This document shows, piece after piece, positions 14,620 to 20,664 of a stretch of DNA of 24,893 bases. Both the position numbers and the translations under genes were made by a program. Below the pieces are notes generated by a model, which did no database searches, was not told the origin of the DNA, and worked only from the letters and a program-made list of their open reading frames with translations. The stretch is taken from assembly GCA_036555035.1 (NCBI GenBank), contig DATBMB010000083.1, forward strand, positions 1-24,893, given 5' to 3'. Position 1 is the stretch's first letter, and each line of letters begins with the position of its first letter. The stretch comes from SG8-41 sp036555035. Its GTDB lineage: Bacteria > Pseudomonadota > Gammaproteobacteria > Burkholderiales > SG8-41.

Positions 14620-15476
14620 GCCGCCTGGCGCATCACCTTGCGCTTGAAATCCTGGAACGCCTGGTGAACGGTGCGGAACAGGGGACCCGGCCTGCCGTTG
14701 CCGACCGGCTTTCCGTCGAGGGTGGTGATCGCCAGCACCTCCTTGCTTGAGGAGGACAACCACAGCTCGTCTGCGTTCCTCACTTCCCCCTCGGGAATCG
14801 CGCGCAACTCGATCCCGATGCCCTTCGCCGCGGCGAGCTCGAGCACCACGTCGTAGGTGATGCCGGGCAGGATCAGGTGGTTCTTCGGCGGCGCGATCAA
14901 CTTGCCCTTCCTGATGACGAACACGTTGCTGGCGGAGGCCTCGGTGAGCAAGCCGTCGCGGATGAGGACGACCTCGACCGCGCCCGCATCGGCCGCCAGC
15001 TGGCGCAGCAGGCAGTTGCCGAGCAGCGAGACCGATTTCACGTCGCACTTCAGCCAGCGAAAATCCGTCGCCGTGATGCAGGGCACGCCGTTCTCGATCT
15101 GATCCCGTGTTGGCGTCACGAGCGGGCTCGACATCATGAACACCGTCTGCTTCCCCTCCTTCGGAAAGGCGTGATCACGCTTCGCGACGCCGCGCGTGAC
15201 CTGCAGGTAGATCGCCTGGTCTTCGCCGGGGTGGCGCGCGATGAGCTCGTGAGTGATCCGGGTCCATTCCGCGTCGGTCATGGGATTGCCGAGCCGGACC
15301 GCGTCCAGGCTGCGGGCGAGCCGCTTCAGGTGCTCCGGAAGCCGGAACGGGCGGCGCGAGTAGGCCGGGATGACCTCGTAGACGCCGTCCCCGAAGATGA
15401 AACCGCGATCCAGCACCGAAACGCGCGCCTGATCGAGCGGCACGAACTCTCCATTCAAGTAGGCGATATCGCTCAT
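14616..15476 (-). CDS. dat: D-amino acid aminotransferase
   Basis: PLP-dependent fold-type IV transaminase that interconverts D-alanine and D-glutamate with their 2-oxo acids, feeding peptidoglycan precursor supply; 286 residues, full length. The N-terminal YLNGEFVPLDQARVSVLDRGFIFGDGVYEV is the class IV signature region. The PLP lysine is K147 in WLKCDVKSVSLLGN, and EASASNVFVI and LPGITYDVVLEL are the phosphate-cup and late motifs. The DVKS sequence around the lysine and the absence of BCAT-type motifs favour D-amino-acid over branched-chain aminotransferase, but substrate choice is inferred. It lies between dacC and ybeD, consistent with a role in D-alanine metabolism. GAGGAGG-like purines (minus-strand complement of 15488-15497) are not ideally spaced. 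Confidence 0.92.
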   Translation of the reverse strand: MSDIAYLNGEFVPLDQARVSVLDRGFIFGDGVYEVIPAYSRRPFRLPEHLKRLARSLDAVRLGNPMTDAEWTRITHELIARHPGEDQAIYLQVTRGVAKRDHAFPKEGKQTVFMMSSPLVTPTRDQIENGVPCITATDFRWLKCDVKSVSLLGNCLLRQLAADAGAVEVVLIRDGLLTEASASNVFVIRKGKLIAPPKNHLILPGITYDVVLELAAAKGIGIELRAIPEGEVRNADELWLSSSSKEVLAITTLDGKPVGNGRPGPLFRTVHQAFQDFKRKVMRQAA

Positions 15477-15515
15477 TGGGGTACCCGCGGAGGAGGCGTC
15501 AGTCTACACCCAACA

Positions 15516-15539
15516 AAATGCCGCCGGAGAGGGGCATTT
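15516..15539 (-). terminator. Weak hairpin with short T-tract between dacC and dat
   Basis: On the minus strand a 7-bp stem (AAATGCC with GGCATTT) with a 10-nt loop begins at the last base of the dacC stop codon and runs into TTTTGTTG. It looks like a weak intrinsic terminator or attenuator that would lower dat and ybeD expression relative to dacC. The T-tract is short, so function is uncertain. Confidence 0.4.
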
Positions 15540-16675
15540 CACCGGAACAGCATGCGCAGCGCGTCCCAACCGCGGCCGAGGATACCTGCAAGCGGCACGT
15601 TTTCCAGCGCCACCACGGGGATCTCGCGGTAGGGCGCGCCGTCGAGCGTCAGCTTCAGCATGCCGATCGTCTGGCCGGCCTGGATCGGCGCGAGCAGCGG
15701 CTGCATGCTCTCGACGCGCGCCTTCAACTTCTCGCCCTGGCCGCGCGGCAGCGCGAGATGCAGGTCGGCGAGGAAGCCGGCGCCCACGCTGTTCGAACTG
15801 CCCTTGAACACTTCCAGCGTGATGACCGGCTGCCGGCCGGGATAGAGGCGGACGCTGTCGTAGGACCGGAAGCCGTGGTTGAGCAGCTTCTGGCTCTCCA
15901 CGGCGCGGGATGCCTCGCTCGCGGTCCCCAGCACCACCGAGATCAGCCGCCGCTCCCCGCGCTTGCCCGAGCTCACGAGGCAGTAGCCGGCGGCCTCGGT
16001 GTAGCCGGTCTTCATGCCGTCCACCGTCGGGTCGGCCCACAGCAGGCGGTTGCGGTTCGCCTGCGTGATGTTGTTGTAGCGGTACTCGCGCTGCGAATAG
16101 AGGGGATAGCGCCCGGGGAAATCGCGGATGACGGCCGCGGCCAGCGCGGCGATATCGCGCCCGCTCGAATAGTGCTGCGGGTGCGGCAGCCCGGTCGAGT
16201 TGACGAAATGCGTTTCCGTCAGGCCCAGCCGCTGCGCCTCGCGGTTCATCATCGCCACGAACGCCTCCTCGCTCCCCGCGATCGCCTCGGCGAGCGCGAT
16301 GCAGGCGTCGTTGGCGGACTGCACGATCATGCCGTGCACGAGCTGCTCCACGGTGACCGGCTTTCGCGGCTCGATGAACATGCGCGAGCCCTCCGTGCGC
16401 CACGCGAACTCGGAGACGGGCACCACCTGGTCGAGGCGGATGCGCTTCTGGTCGAGCGCGGCAAACACCAGGTAAGCCGTCATCAGCTTGGTGAGCGAAG
16501 CGGGCTCCACGCGGCTGCGCTCGTTACGGGCGGCGAGCGTCTGGCCGCTGTTGAAGTCGAGCAGCAGGTAGGCCTTCGCGGCGATGGCGGGCGCGGCCGG
16601 GGCGGGGGATGGAGCCTGCTGGGCGTGAAGGACGGCGGGGAAGAGCGAGAGCAGGGCGAGCGATAGCGCGCGCAT
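15539..16675 (-). CDS. dacC: D-alanyl-D-alanine carboxypeptidase (PBP5/6 type)
   Basis: Periplasmic low-molecular-weight penicillin-binding protein that removes the terminal D-alanine from pentapeptide stems; 378 residues. ATG 16675 gives a signal peptide (MRALSLALLSLFPAVLHAQQ). The active-site motifs are intact: SLTK at 60-63 (nucleophile S60), SAN at 120-122 and KTG at 222-224. The C-terminal PBP5-type beta domain (VALENVPLAGILGRGWDALRMLFR) includes a short amphipathic tail for membrane attachment. The paralogue symbol (dacA or dacC) is by convention. Released D-alanine could be a substrate for Dat, encoded next. A perfect TATAAT lies only 9 nt before the ATG and there is no Shine-Dalgarno sequence, so the message may be nearly leaderless. 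Confidence 0.96.
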   Translation of the reverse strand: MRALSLALLSLFPAVLHAQQAPSPAPAAPAIAAKAYLLLDFNSGQTLAARNERSRVEPASLTKLMTAYLVFAALDQKRIRLDQVVPVSEFAWRTEGSRMFIEPRKPVTVEQLVHGMIVQSANDACIALAEAIAGSEEAFVAMMNREAQRLGLTETHFVNSTGLPHPQHYSSGRDIAALAAAVIRDFPGRYPLYSQREYRYNNITQANRNRLLWADPTVDGMKTGYTEAAGYCLVSSGKRGERRLISVVLGTASEASRAVESQKLLNHGFRSYDSVRLYPGRQPVITLEVFKGSSNSVGAGFLADLHLALPRGQGEKLKARVESMQPLLAPIQAGQTIGMLKLTLDGAPYREIPVVALENVPLAGILGRGWDALRMLFR

Positions 16676-16684
16676 GTGCCGCAG

Positions 16685-16690
16685 ATTATA
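16685..16690 (-). promoter_or_regulatory. Candidate -10 box of dacC promoter
   Basis: A perfect TATAAT on the minus strand ends 9 nt before the dacC ATG, so transcription would start within about 3 nt of the start codon. Its -35 region falls at about 16707-16714, overlapping the sigma-32 -35 element of the divergent hsp20 promoter. Confidence 0.5.
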
Positions 16691-16704
16691 GCAAAGCACC
16701 CGGC

Positions 16705-16732
16705 CTTGAAATCCCGGGGCGGGCTCCCATAT
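16705..16732 (+). promoter_or_regulatory. Heat-shock (sigma-32 / RpoH) promoter of hsp20
   Basis: CTTGAAA (16705-16711), a 13-nt spacer and TCCCATAT (16725-16732) match the E. coli sigma-32 consensus CTTGAAA-N13-14-CCCCATNT at all but one defined position. Transcription would start near 16739, about 40 nt before the hsp20 ATG. The downstream gene is a small heat-shock protein, so sequence and context agree. Confidence 0.85.
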
Positions 16733-16779
16733 CGGGGTTAACGGCGCATGGCGCGCCTGAATGAACATGGAGACCCGAT

Positions 16780-17205
16780 ATGGCGAACATTATCCGCTAC
16801 AGCCCGTTTGACGAGGCATTTGACGACATTTTCCGCGGCTTCTTCGTGCGTCCGCTGAGCTTTGAAGCACCGGCCGGCGCCGCGCAGTTCCGCGTGGACG
16901 TATCCGAGGACGAGAAGGCGTATCAGATCCGCGCCGAGGTTCCCGGCGTGAAGAAGGAAGACATCAACGTCACCATCGACGGTGACACGGTGGCGATCAG
17001 CGCCGAGGTGAAGAACGAGAAGGAAGTGAAGAACGGCGAGCGCGTGCTGCGCTCGGAGCGCTACTACGGCAAGCTCTACCGCGCGTTCACACTCGGCCAG
17101 GCGGTCGAGGAAGCCGGCACCAGCGCCAAGTACGCCAACGGCGTGCTGGAGCTGACGCTCCCGAAGAAGGCGGCGGCGCAGGCGAAGCGCATCACCGTAC
17201 AGTGA
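16780..17205 (+). CDS. Small heat-shock protein, Hsp20/alpha-crystallin family
   Basis: ATP-independent holdase chaperone that binds unfolding proteins; cytoplasmic, usually oligomeric, 141 residues. The N-terminal arm (MANIIRYSPFDEAFDDIFRGFF) is typical of class A bacterial sHSPs. The alpha-crystallin domain spans about 36-133, with VDVSEDEKAYQIRAEVPGVKKEDI and the hallmark A-x-x-x-NGVLELTLPK at 116-129. The C-terminal IXI/V anchoring motif is ITV at 138-140. GGAG at 16769-16772 is the ribosome site. Expression should be heat-inducible through the sigma-32 promoter. The leader holds a small GGCGC/GCGCC hairpin (16743-16757), but nothing pairs obviously with the ribosome site. Transcription ends at a strong intrinsic terminator at 17247-17276. 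Confidence 0.96.
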   Translation: MANIIRYSPFDEAFDDIFRGFFVRPLSFEAPAGAAQFRVDVSEDEKAYQIRAEVPGVKKEDINVTIDGDTVAISAEVKNEKEVKNGERVLRSERYYGKLYRAFTLGQAVEEAGTSAKYANGVLELTLPKKAAAQAKRITVQ

Positions 17206-17246
17206 ATCCGGCCAACTGAGGTTGCCGGTTTACATCCGCGGCAAAG

Positions 17247-17276
17247 CGGCGGGGCGATAGCCCTGCCGTTTTTTTT
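17247..17276 (+). terminator. Intrinsic terminator after hsp20
   Basis: Nine-bp stem CGGCGGGGC (17247-17255) with GCCCTGCCG (17260-17268), including one G-U pair, a GATA tetraloop and an eight-T tract (17269-17276). It ends 10 nt before the argB -10 candidate, insulating argB from heat-shock transcription. Confidence 0.92.
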
Positions 17277-17286
17277 GGCCATCCCG

Positions 17287-17292
17287 TAGAAT
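17287..17292 (+). promoter_or_regulatory. Candidate -10 box of argB promoter
   Basis: TAGAAT lies 26 nt before the argB ATG and just after the hsp20 terminator, so argB needs a promoter here. Its -35 region would fall on or beside the terminator T-tract. No good TTGACA match is visible. Confidence 0.45.
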
Positions 17293-17320
17293 GGCGATCG
17301 AAAGAGAGCGCGATCGCCAT
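17291..17320 (+). repeat. Perfect 10-bp inverted repeat overlapping argB start codon
   Basis: ATGGCGATCG (17291-17300) and CGATCGCCAT (17311-17320) are exact reverse complements separated by 10 nt. The right arm contains the first two bases of the argB ATG and the loop contains the purine-rich GAGAG ribosome-like site (17304-17308). The left arm overlaps the end of the putative -10 box. Confidence 0.75.
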
Positions 17321-18206
17321 GGCACTCACCGGCACCACCGCCGCCGACCGGGCGAAGATCCTCGCCGAGGCGCTGCCCTACATCCAGCGCTTCCACGGCA
17401 AGACCATCGTCATCAAGTATGGCGGCAACGCCATGACCGACGACAAGCTCAAGAAGAGCTTCGCGCGCGACGTCGTCCTCCTCAAGCTCGTCGGCATGAA
17501 CCCGGTGGTGGTGCACGGCGGGGGCCCGCAGATCGACGAGCTGCTGAAGCAGCTTGGGCGCAAGGGCGAGTTCGTCCAGGGCATGCGGGTGACCGATGCC
17601 CAGACCATGGACGTCGTCGAGATGGTGCTCGGCGGCCAGGTGAACAAGGAGATCGTCAACCTCATCAACCAGCACGGCGGGCGCGCCGTCGGACTCACCG
17701 GAAAGGACGGGGGCCTGATCCGCGCGAAGAAGTTGCTGGTGCGCGGCGAGGGCGATTCCGACGAGAAGATCGACATCGGCCAGGTGGGCGAGGTCGAGAG
17801 CATCGACCCGGAGATCGTGCACCGCCTGCACACCCACGACTTCATTCCGGTGATCGCGCCGATGGGTGTGGGCAAGAAGGGCGAGACCTACAACATCAAC
17901 TCCGACCTCGTCGCGGGCAAGATGGCCGAGATCCTGAAGGCGGAGAAGCTCATCGTGCTCACCAACACGCCGGGCGTGCTCGACAAGAACGGCAACCTCC
18001 TCACCGGCCTCTCCGCGAAGAAGATCGACGAGCTCTTCGCCGACGGCACCATTTCCGGCGGCATGCTGCCCAAGATCAGCTCGGCGCTCGACGCGGTGAA
18101 GAACGGGGTCAACACCTGCCACATCATCGACGGGCGCGTCGAGCACGCGCTGCTGCTCGAGGTGCTGACCGACGAGGGCGTCGGCACGCTCATCCGGCGC
18201 CGCTGA
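17319..18206 (+). CDS. argB: Acetylglutamate kinase
   Basis: Phosphorylates N-acetyl-L-glutamate with ATP, the second step of arginine biosynthesis; cytoplasmic, 295 residues. Seen: an N-terminal helix (about 7-25, AADRAKILAEALPYIQRF) before the nucleotide-binding strand KYGGNAM (K33), the HGGGPQI loop at 66-72, R90 in GMRVTDAQTM, an NINSDLVAGKMAEIL segment and a C-terminal GTISGGMLPKI lysine loop. The extra N-terminal helix is the hallmark of hexameric, arginine-inhibited NAGKs such as that of Pseudomonas, so feedback inhibition by arginine is inferred. The ATG is embedded in a perfect inverted repeat. The 5'-nucleotidase and slmA follow on the same strand. Confidence 0.98.
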   Translation: MALTGTTAADRAKILAEALPYIQRFHGKTIVIKYGGNAMTDDKLKKSFARDVVLLKLVGMNPVVVHGGGPQIDELLKQLGRKGEFVQGMRVTDAQTMDVVEMVLGGQVNKEIVNLINQHGGRAVGLTGKDGGLIRAKKLLVRGEGDSDEKIDIGQVGEVESIDPEIVHRLHTHDFIPVIAPMGVGKKGETYNINSDLVAGKMAEILKAEKLIVLTNTPGVLDKNGNLLTGLSAKKIDELFADGTISGGMLPKISSALDAVKNGVNTCHIIDGRVEHALLLEVLTDEGVGTLIRRR

Positions 18207-18237
18207 GCGCCGGGCGCGCCGGGGGCCGAGCACGTCC

Positions 18238-18879
18238 ATGTGGGCTCGCGCCTGGATCTTCGACCTCGACAACACGCTGCACAACGCGCGCCCGCACATC
18301 CTGCCGCACATCAACCGCTCGATGACCGAGTATCTCCAGGCGCATCTCGACCTGGACGAGCAGGCGGCGGTCGAGCTGCGGCGCCGCTACTGGCTGCGCT
18401 ACGGCGCGACGCTCCTCGGGTTGATGCGCCACCACGCGACCGACCCCCGGCACTTCCTCTGGCACACGCACCAGCTCCCTAATCTCGAGCGCATGCTGGT
18501 CCAAGAGCGCAGCCTGCGGGCGACCCTGAGGCGCCTGCCCGGCCGCAAGTACGTGTTCTCCAACGCGCCGGTGCACTACGCGCGCGCGGTGCTGAAGGCG
18601 CTCGCGATCGCCGATCTCTTCGAGGACGTGTTCTCGATCGAGCGCGCGCGCTTCCGCCCCAAGCCGGACAGCCACGGCTTTCTCCGCCTGTGCCGCGCCC
18701 ACCACCTCAAGCCGCAACGCTGTATCATGGTGGAGGACTCGCTCGAGAACCTGCGCGCGGCCGGCCGGCTCGGCATGAAGACGGTGTGGGTGACGCGGGC
18801 GGAGCGCGCGCCGGGCCACGTTGACGTGAAAATCGCGAACCTGATGCAGTTGCCCCGCATGCTGGCGCATCTACAATAG
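18238..18879 (+). CDS. HAD-family pyrimidine 5'-nucleotidase
   Basis: Cytoplasmic haloacid-dehalogenase-fold phosphatase, likely releasing phosphate from pyrimidine nucleoside monophosphates; 213 residues. HAD motif I is DLDNTL (D9 nucleophile, D11 acid), motif II VFSNA (S108), motif III a lysine in RPKPDS (K142) and motif IV VEDSLENL (E166, D167). An all-helical cap lies between motifs I and II (about 18-95). The length and the NTLHNARPHILPHI segment resemble the SDT1/pyrimidine 5'-nucleotidase subfamily, and this gene commonly sits between argB and slmA in betaproteobacteria. The substrate is inferred from the subfamily. It starts 31 nt after argB and ends 9 nt before slmA, so the three are probably co-transcribed. 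Confidence 0.9.
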   Translation: MWARAWIFDLDNTLHNARPHILPHINRSMTEYLQAHLDLDEQAAVELRRRYWLRYGATLLGLMRHHATDPRHFLWHTHQLPNLERMLVQERSLRATLRRLPGRKYVFSNAPVHYARAVLKALAIADLFEDVFSIERARFRPKPDSHGFLRLCRAHHLKPQRCIMVEDSLENLRAAGRLGMKTVWVTRAERAPGHVDVKIANLMQLPRMLAHLQ

Positions 18880-18888
18880 GGGCCGCAC

Positions 18889-19476
18889 ATGGCGGAAAAA
18901 ACCGGGGATCGCAAGGACCAGATCCTGCAGACGCTGGCGCAGATGCTGGAGAATCCCGCCGGCGAGAAGGCGACGACGGCTGCGCTCGCGAAGCGCCTCG
19001 ACGTCTCCGAGGCAGCGCTCTACCGGCACTTCCGGGGCAAGGCCGAGATGTTCGAGGGCCTGATCGAGTTCATCGAGCAGACGCTGTTCGCGCTCGTCAA
19101 CAAGATCACCGGCGAGGAGAAGAGCGGCGTGCGCCAGCTCGAATCCATCATGAGCATTCTGCTCGCCTTCGCGCAGAAGAACCGCGGCATGACGCGCGTG
19201 CTGGTCGGCGATGCGCTGGTCAACGAGGACGAGCGGCTGCAGACGCGCATCAACCAGCTCAACGAGCGCCTGGAGGCGGCGTTGAAGCAGGCGCTGCGCT
19301 TCGGCGTCTCCCAGGGCGAGATCGCGCAGGAGGTGGACATCGCCGCCCAGGCGAACCTGATGATGAGCTTCGTCACGGGCCGGTGGCACCAGTTCGCCCG
19401 GAGCGGCTTCAAGCGCGATCCCGTCGAGCTGTGGCCGAAACAGTGGCGCCAGCTCATGGAGGGCGTCATCGCGTAA
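18889..19476 (+). CDS. slmA: Nucleoid occlusion factor SlmA, TetR family
   Basis: DNA-bound inhibitor of FtsZ assembly that keeps the division septum away from unsegregated chromosome; 195 residues. The N-terminal TetR helix-turn-helix lies at about residues 26-52 (ATTAALAKRLDVSEAALYRHFRGK). The helical core has SlmA-typical sequence (GLIEFIEQTLFALVNKI; ILLAFAQKNRGMTRVLVGDALVNED; WHQFARSGFKRDP). AGGGG at 18878-18882, overlapping the upstream stop, serves as the ribosome site. The family differs from ordinary TetR repressors in lacking a small-molecule pocket. The stop codon is inside a perfect 14-bp inverted repeat. The name is supported both by sequence and by the argB-nucleotidase neighbourhood. 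Confidence 0.95.
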   Translation: MAEKTGDRKDQILQTLAQMLENPAGEKATTAALAKRLDVSEAALYRHFRGKAEMFEGLIEFIEQTLFALVNKITGEEKSGVRQLESIMSILLAFAQKNRGMTRVLVGDALVNEDERLQTRINQLNERLEAALKQALRFGVSQGEIAQEVDIAAQANLMMSFVTGRWHQFARSGFKRDPVELWPKQWRQLMEGVIA

Positions 19477-19503
19477 GGCACGAAGCGGCCGTGCCTTACG
19501 CGA
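19469..19503 (+). repeat. Perfect 14-bp hairpin spanning the slmA stop codon
   Basis: TCGCGTAAGGCACG (19469-19482) and CGTGCCTTACGCGA (19490-19503) are exact reverse complements around a 7-nt loop (AAGCGGC). The slmA TAA (19474-19476) lies in the left arm. No T-tract follows, so it is not a standard intrinsic terminator. It may protect the slmA 3' end or attenuate transcription into the 93-residue gene. Confidence 0.85.
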
Positions 19504-19542
19504 CAAGGGGCGGATGACTGCACATTTCGGGAGAGGTGAACG

Positions 19543-19824
19543 ATGGCGAACGTGACGACCCAGCAACTCGCGGAGCTTCTGATCGGCATCGCCCGCGCGC
19601 AGCAGGCGGTGATCGACGCCATCGAGAGCCAGAGGGCGGGCTACAAGTTGACGCACCTCAACCCGGTCCTGACTACGGCGGCGAAGATCCGCAATACCGG
19701 CCACGTGCCGACGCTCATGGATTTCCCCGCCCGCGTGCTGCTCTCCCACCAGGGACGCAATCCCCCCGACCTGGCGCAGGTCCAGCGCGACCTCGAGGCG
19801 CTGTTGAAAACTGCCGGCCGCTGA
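19543..19824 (+). CDS. Hypothetical 93-residue protein
   Basis: I do not recognise this protein. It starts at ATG 19543 behind a good ribosome site (GGGAGAGG, 19529-19536, 6 nt spacing), which argues that it is translated. The first 30 residues look like an amphipathic helix (TTQQLAELLIGIARAQQAVIDA). A central HLNPVLTTAAKIRNTGHVPTL segment is followed by a DFPARVLL strand and a C-terminal helix (DLAQVQRDLEALLK). There is no signal peptide, cysteine or membrane span, so it is probably a small cytoplasmic, possibly oligomeric protein. It follows slmA by 66 nt with a strong hairpin between, so it may be partly co-transcribed. It ends 35 nt from the convergent moeB. Confidence 0.75.
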   Translation: MANVTTQQLAELLIGIARAQQAVIDAIESQRAGYKLTHLNPVLTTAAKIRNTGHVPTLMDFPARVLLSHQGRNPPDLAQVQRDLEALLKTAGR

Positions 19825-19859
19825 CGGCGGCCCCGGCTCTGCCCGACTCCCCCGGCACC

Positions 19860-20606
19860 TCATTTCCCGCAAACAAGGCAGGCCGGGTCCTTCCTCAGCG
19901 TGATGGTGCGCACCTGCATGGTGAGCGCATCGAGCAGCAGCAGCCGCCCGGCGAGCGTCTCCCCGGCGCCGGCAAGGAGCTTCAGGGCCTCCGCCGCCTG
20001 GATCGATCCGATGATGCCGGTCAGTGGCGCGAACACGCCCATCACCGCGCAGCGCACGTCCTCGGACTCGCCCGACTCGGGGAACAGGCAGGCATAGCAC
20101 GCCGAGTCGGGCAGCCGCAGGTCGAACACGGCGACCTGGCCGTCGAAGCGCACCGCGGCGCCCGACACGAGGGGCTTGCCGAGCTTCACGCACGCCCGAT
20201 TCACCGCGTGGCGGGTCGCGAAGTTGTCGCTGCCGTCGATCACGATGTCGTGCTGCGCGGCAAGCGCCTCGAGCCGCTCCCCGCCGACGCGCTCGGCGAG
20301 CCCCGCGACCGCGACGCCCGGATTGATCGATGCAAGCGTCTCGCGCGCGGAATCCACCTTCTTCCTGCCGACGGACTGCATGCGATGCACGATCTGGCGC
20401 TGCAGGTTCGTGAGATCGACGTCCTCGTTGTCGCAGAGCGTAAGCGCCCCCACGCCCGCGGAAGCGAGGTAGAGCGCGACCGGCGAGCCGAGCCCGCCCG
20501 CGCCGATCACCAGCGCGCGCGCCGCGAGGAGCCGCTGCTGGCCTTCGATTCCGATCTGCGGCAGCAGGATGTGCCGGCTGTAGCGCAGCAGCTGTTCGTC
20601 GTTCAC
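19860..20606 (-). CDS. moeB: Molybdopterin-synthase adenylyltransferase (MoeB/ThiF/HesA family)
   Basis: E1-like enzyme that adenylates the C-terminal glycine of MoaD- or ThiS-type sulfur carriers; cytoplasmic, 248 residues. The Rossmann nucleotide loop is GAGGLGSP at 35-42. RYSRHILLPQIG precedes it, DLTNLQRQI carries the conserved catalytic Arg/Asn region, and DGSDNFATRH is at 124-133. Zinc ligands C170/C173 (CYAC) and C243/C246 (CLVC) are present, as is C186. There is no rhodanese domain. MoeB and ThiF cannot be separated by sequence alone; the choice follows the usual annotation beside ctpA. The start is GTG at 20606 (the codon matching the family N-terminus), preceded by a weak ribosome site and by the terminator hairpin of ctpA about 11 nt upstream. 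Confidence 0.9.
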   Translation of the reverse strand: MNDEQLLRYSRHILLPQIGIEGQQRLLAARALVIGAGGLGSPVALYLASAGVGALTLCDNEDVDLTNLQRQIVHRMQSVGRKKVDSARETLASINPGVAVAGLAERVGGERLEALAAQHDIVIDGSDNFATRHAVNRACVKLGKPLVSGAAVRFDGQVAVFDLRLPDSACYACLFPESGESEDVRCAVMGVFAPLTGIIGSIQAAEALKLLAGAGETLAGRLLLLDALTMQVRTITLRKDPACLVCGK

Positions 20607-20616
20607 GGCTCAGTGT

Positions 20617-20647
20617 AAAACAAAACGCCCGGCGGGCGCCGGGCGTT
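20617..20647 (-). terminator. Intrinsic terminator between ctpA and moeB
   Basis: On the minus strand a perfect 10-bp stem (AACGCCCGGC with GCCGGGCGTT, a 4-nt loop, at 20624-20647 of the plus strand) is followed by TTTTGTTTT. It lies between the ctpA stop at 20665 and the moeB GTG at 20606. It should end most ctpA transcripts; moeB then depends on read-through or on a promoter embedded here. Confidence 0.88.
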
Positions 20648-20664
20648 GCGGGCGGCGGGCCGTA

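Noticed and set aside
16731..16779. ATCGGG/CCCGAT pairing in the hsp20 leader as an RNA thermometer
   Set aside because: The left arm lies at or before the expected transcription start, so it would not be in the mRNA, and no sequence pairs with the GGAG ribosome site.
17291..18325. Plus-strand frame starting at the ATG inside the left arm of the argB inverted repeat
   Set aside because: It is out of frame with argB and gives an Arg-rich shadow translation; the argB frame is unambiguous.
18872..18877. TACAAT just before slmA as a promoter -10 box
   Set aside because: It overlaps the last codons of the nucleotidase (Leu-Gln-stop) and ends only 11 nt before the slmA ATG. AGGGG there serves better as a ribosome site, and co-transcription explains expression.
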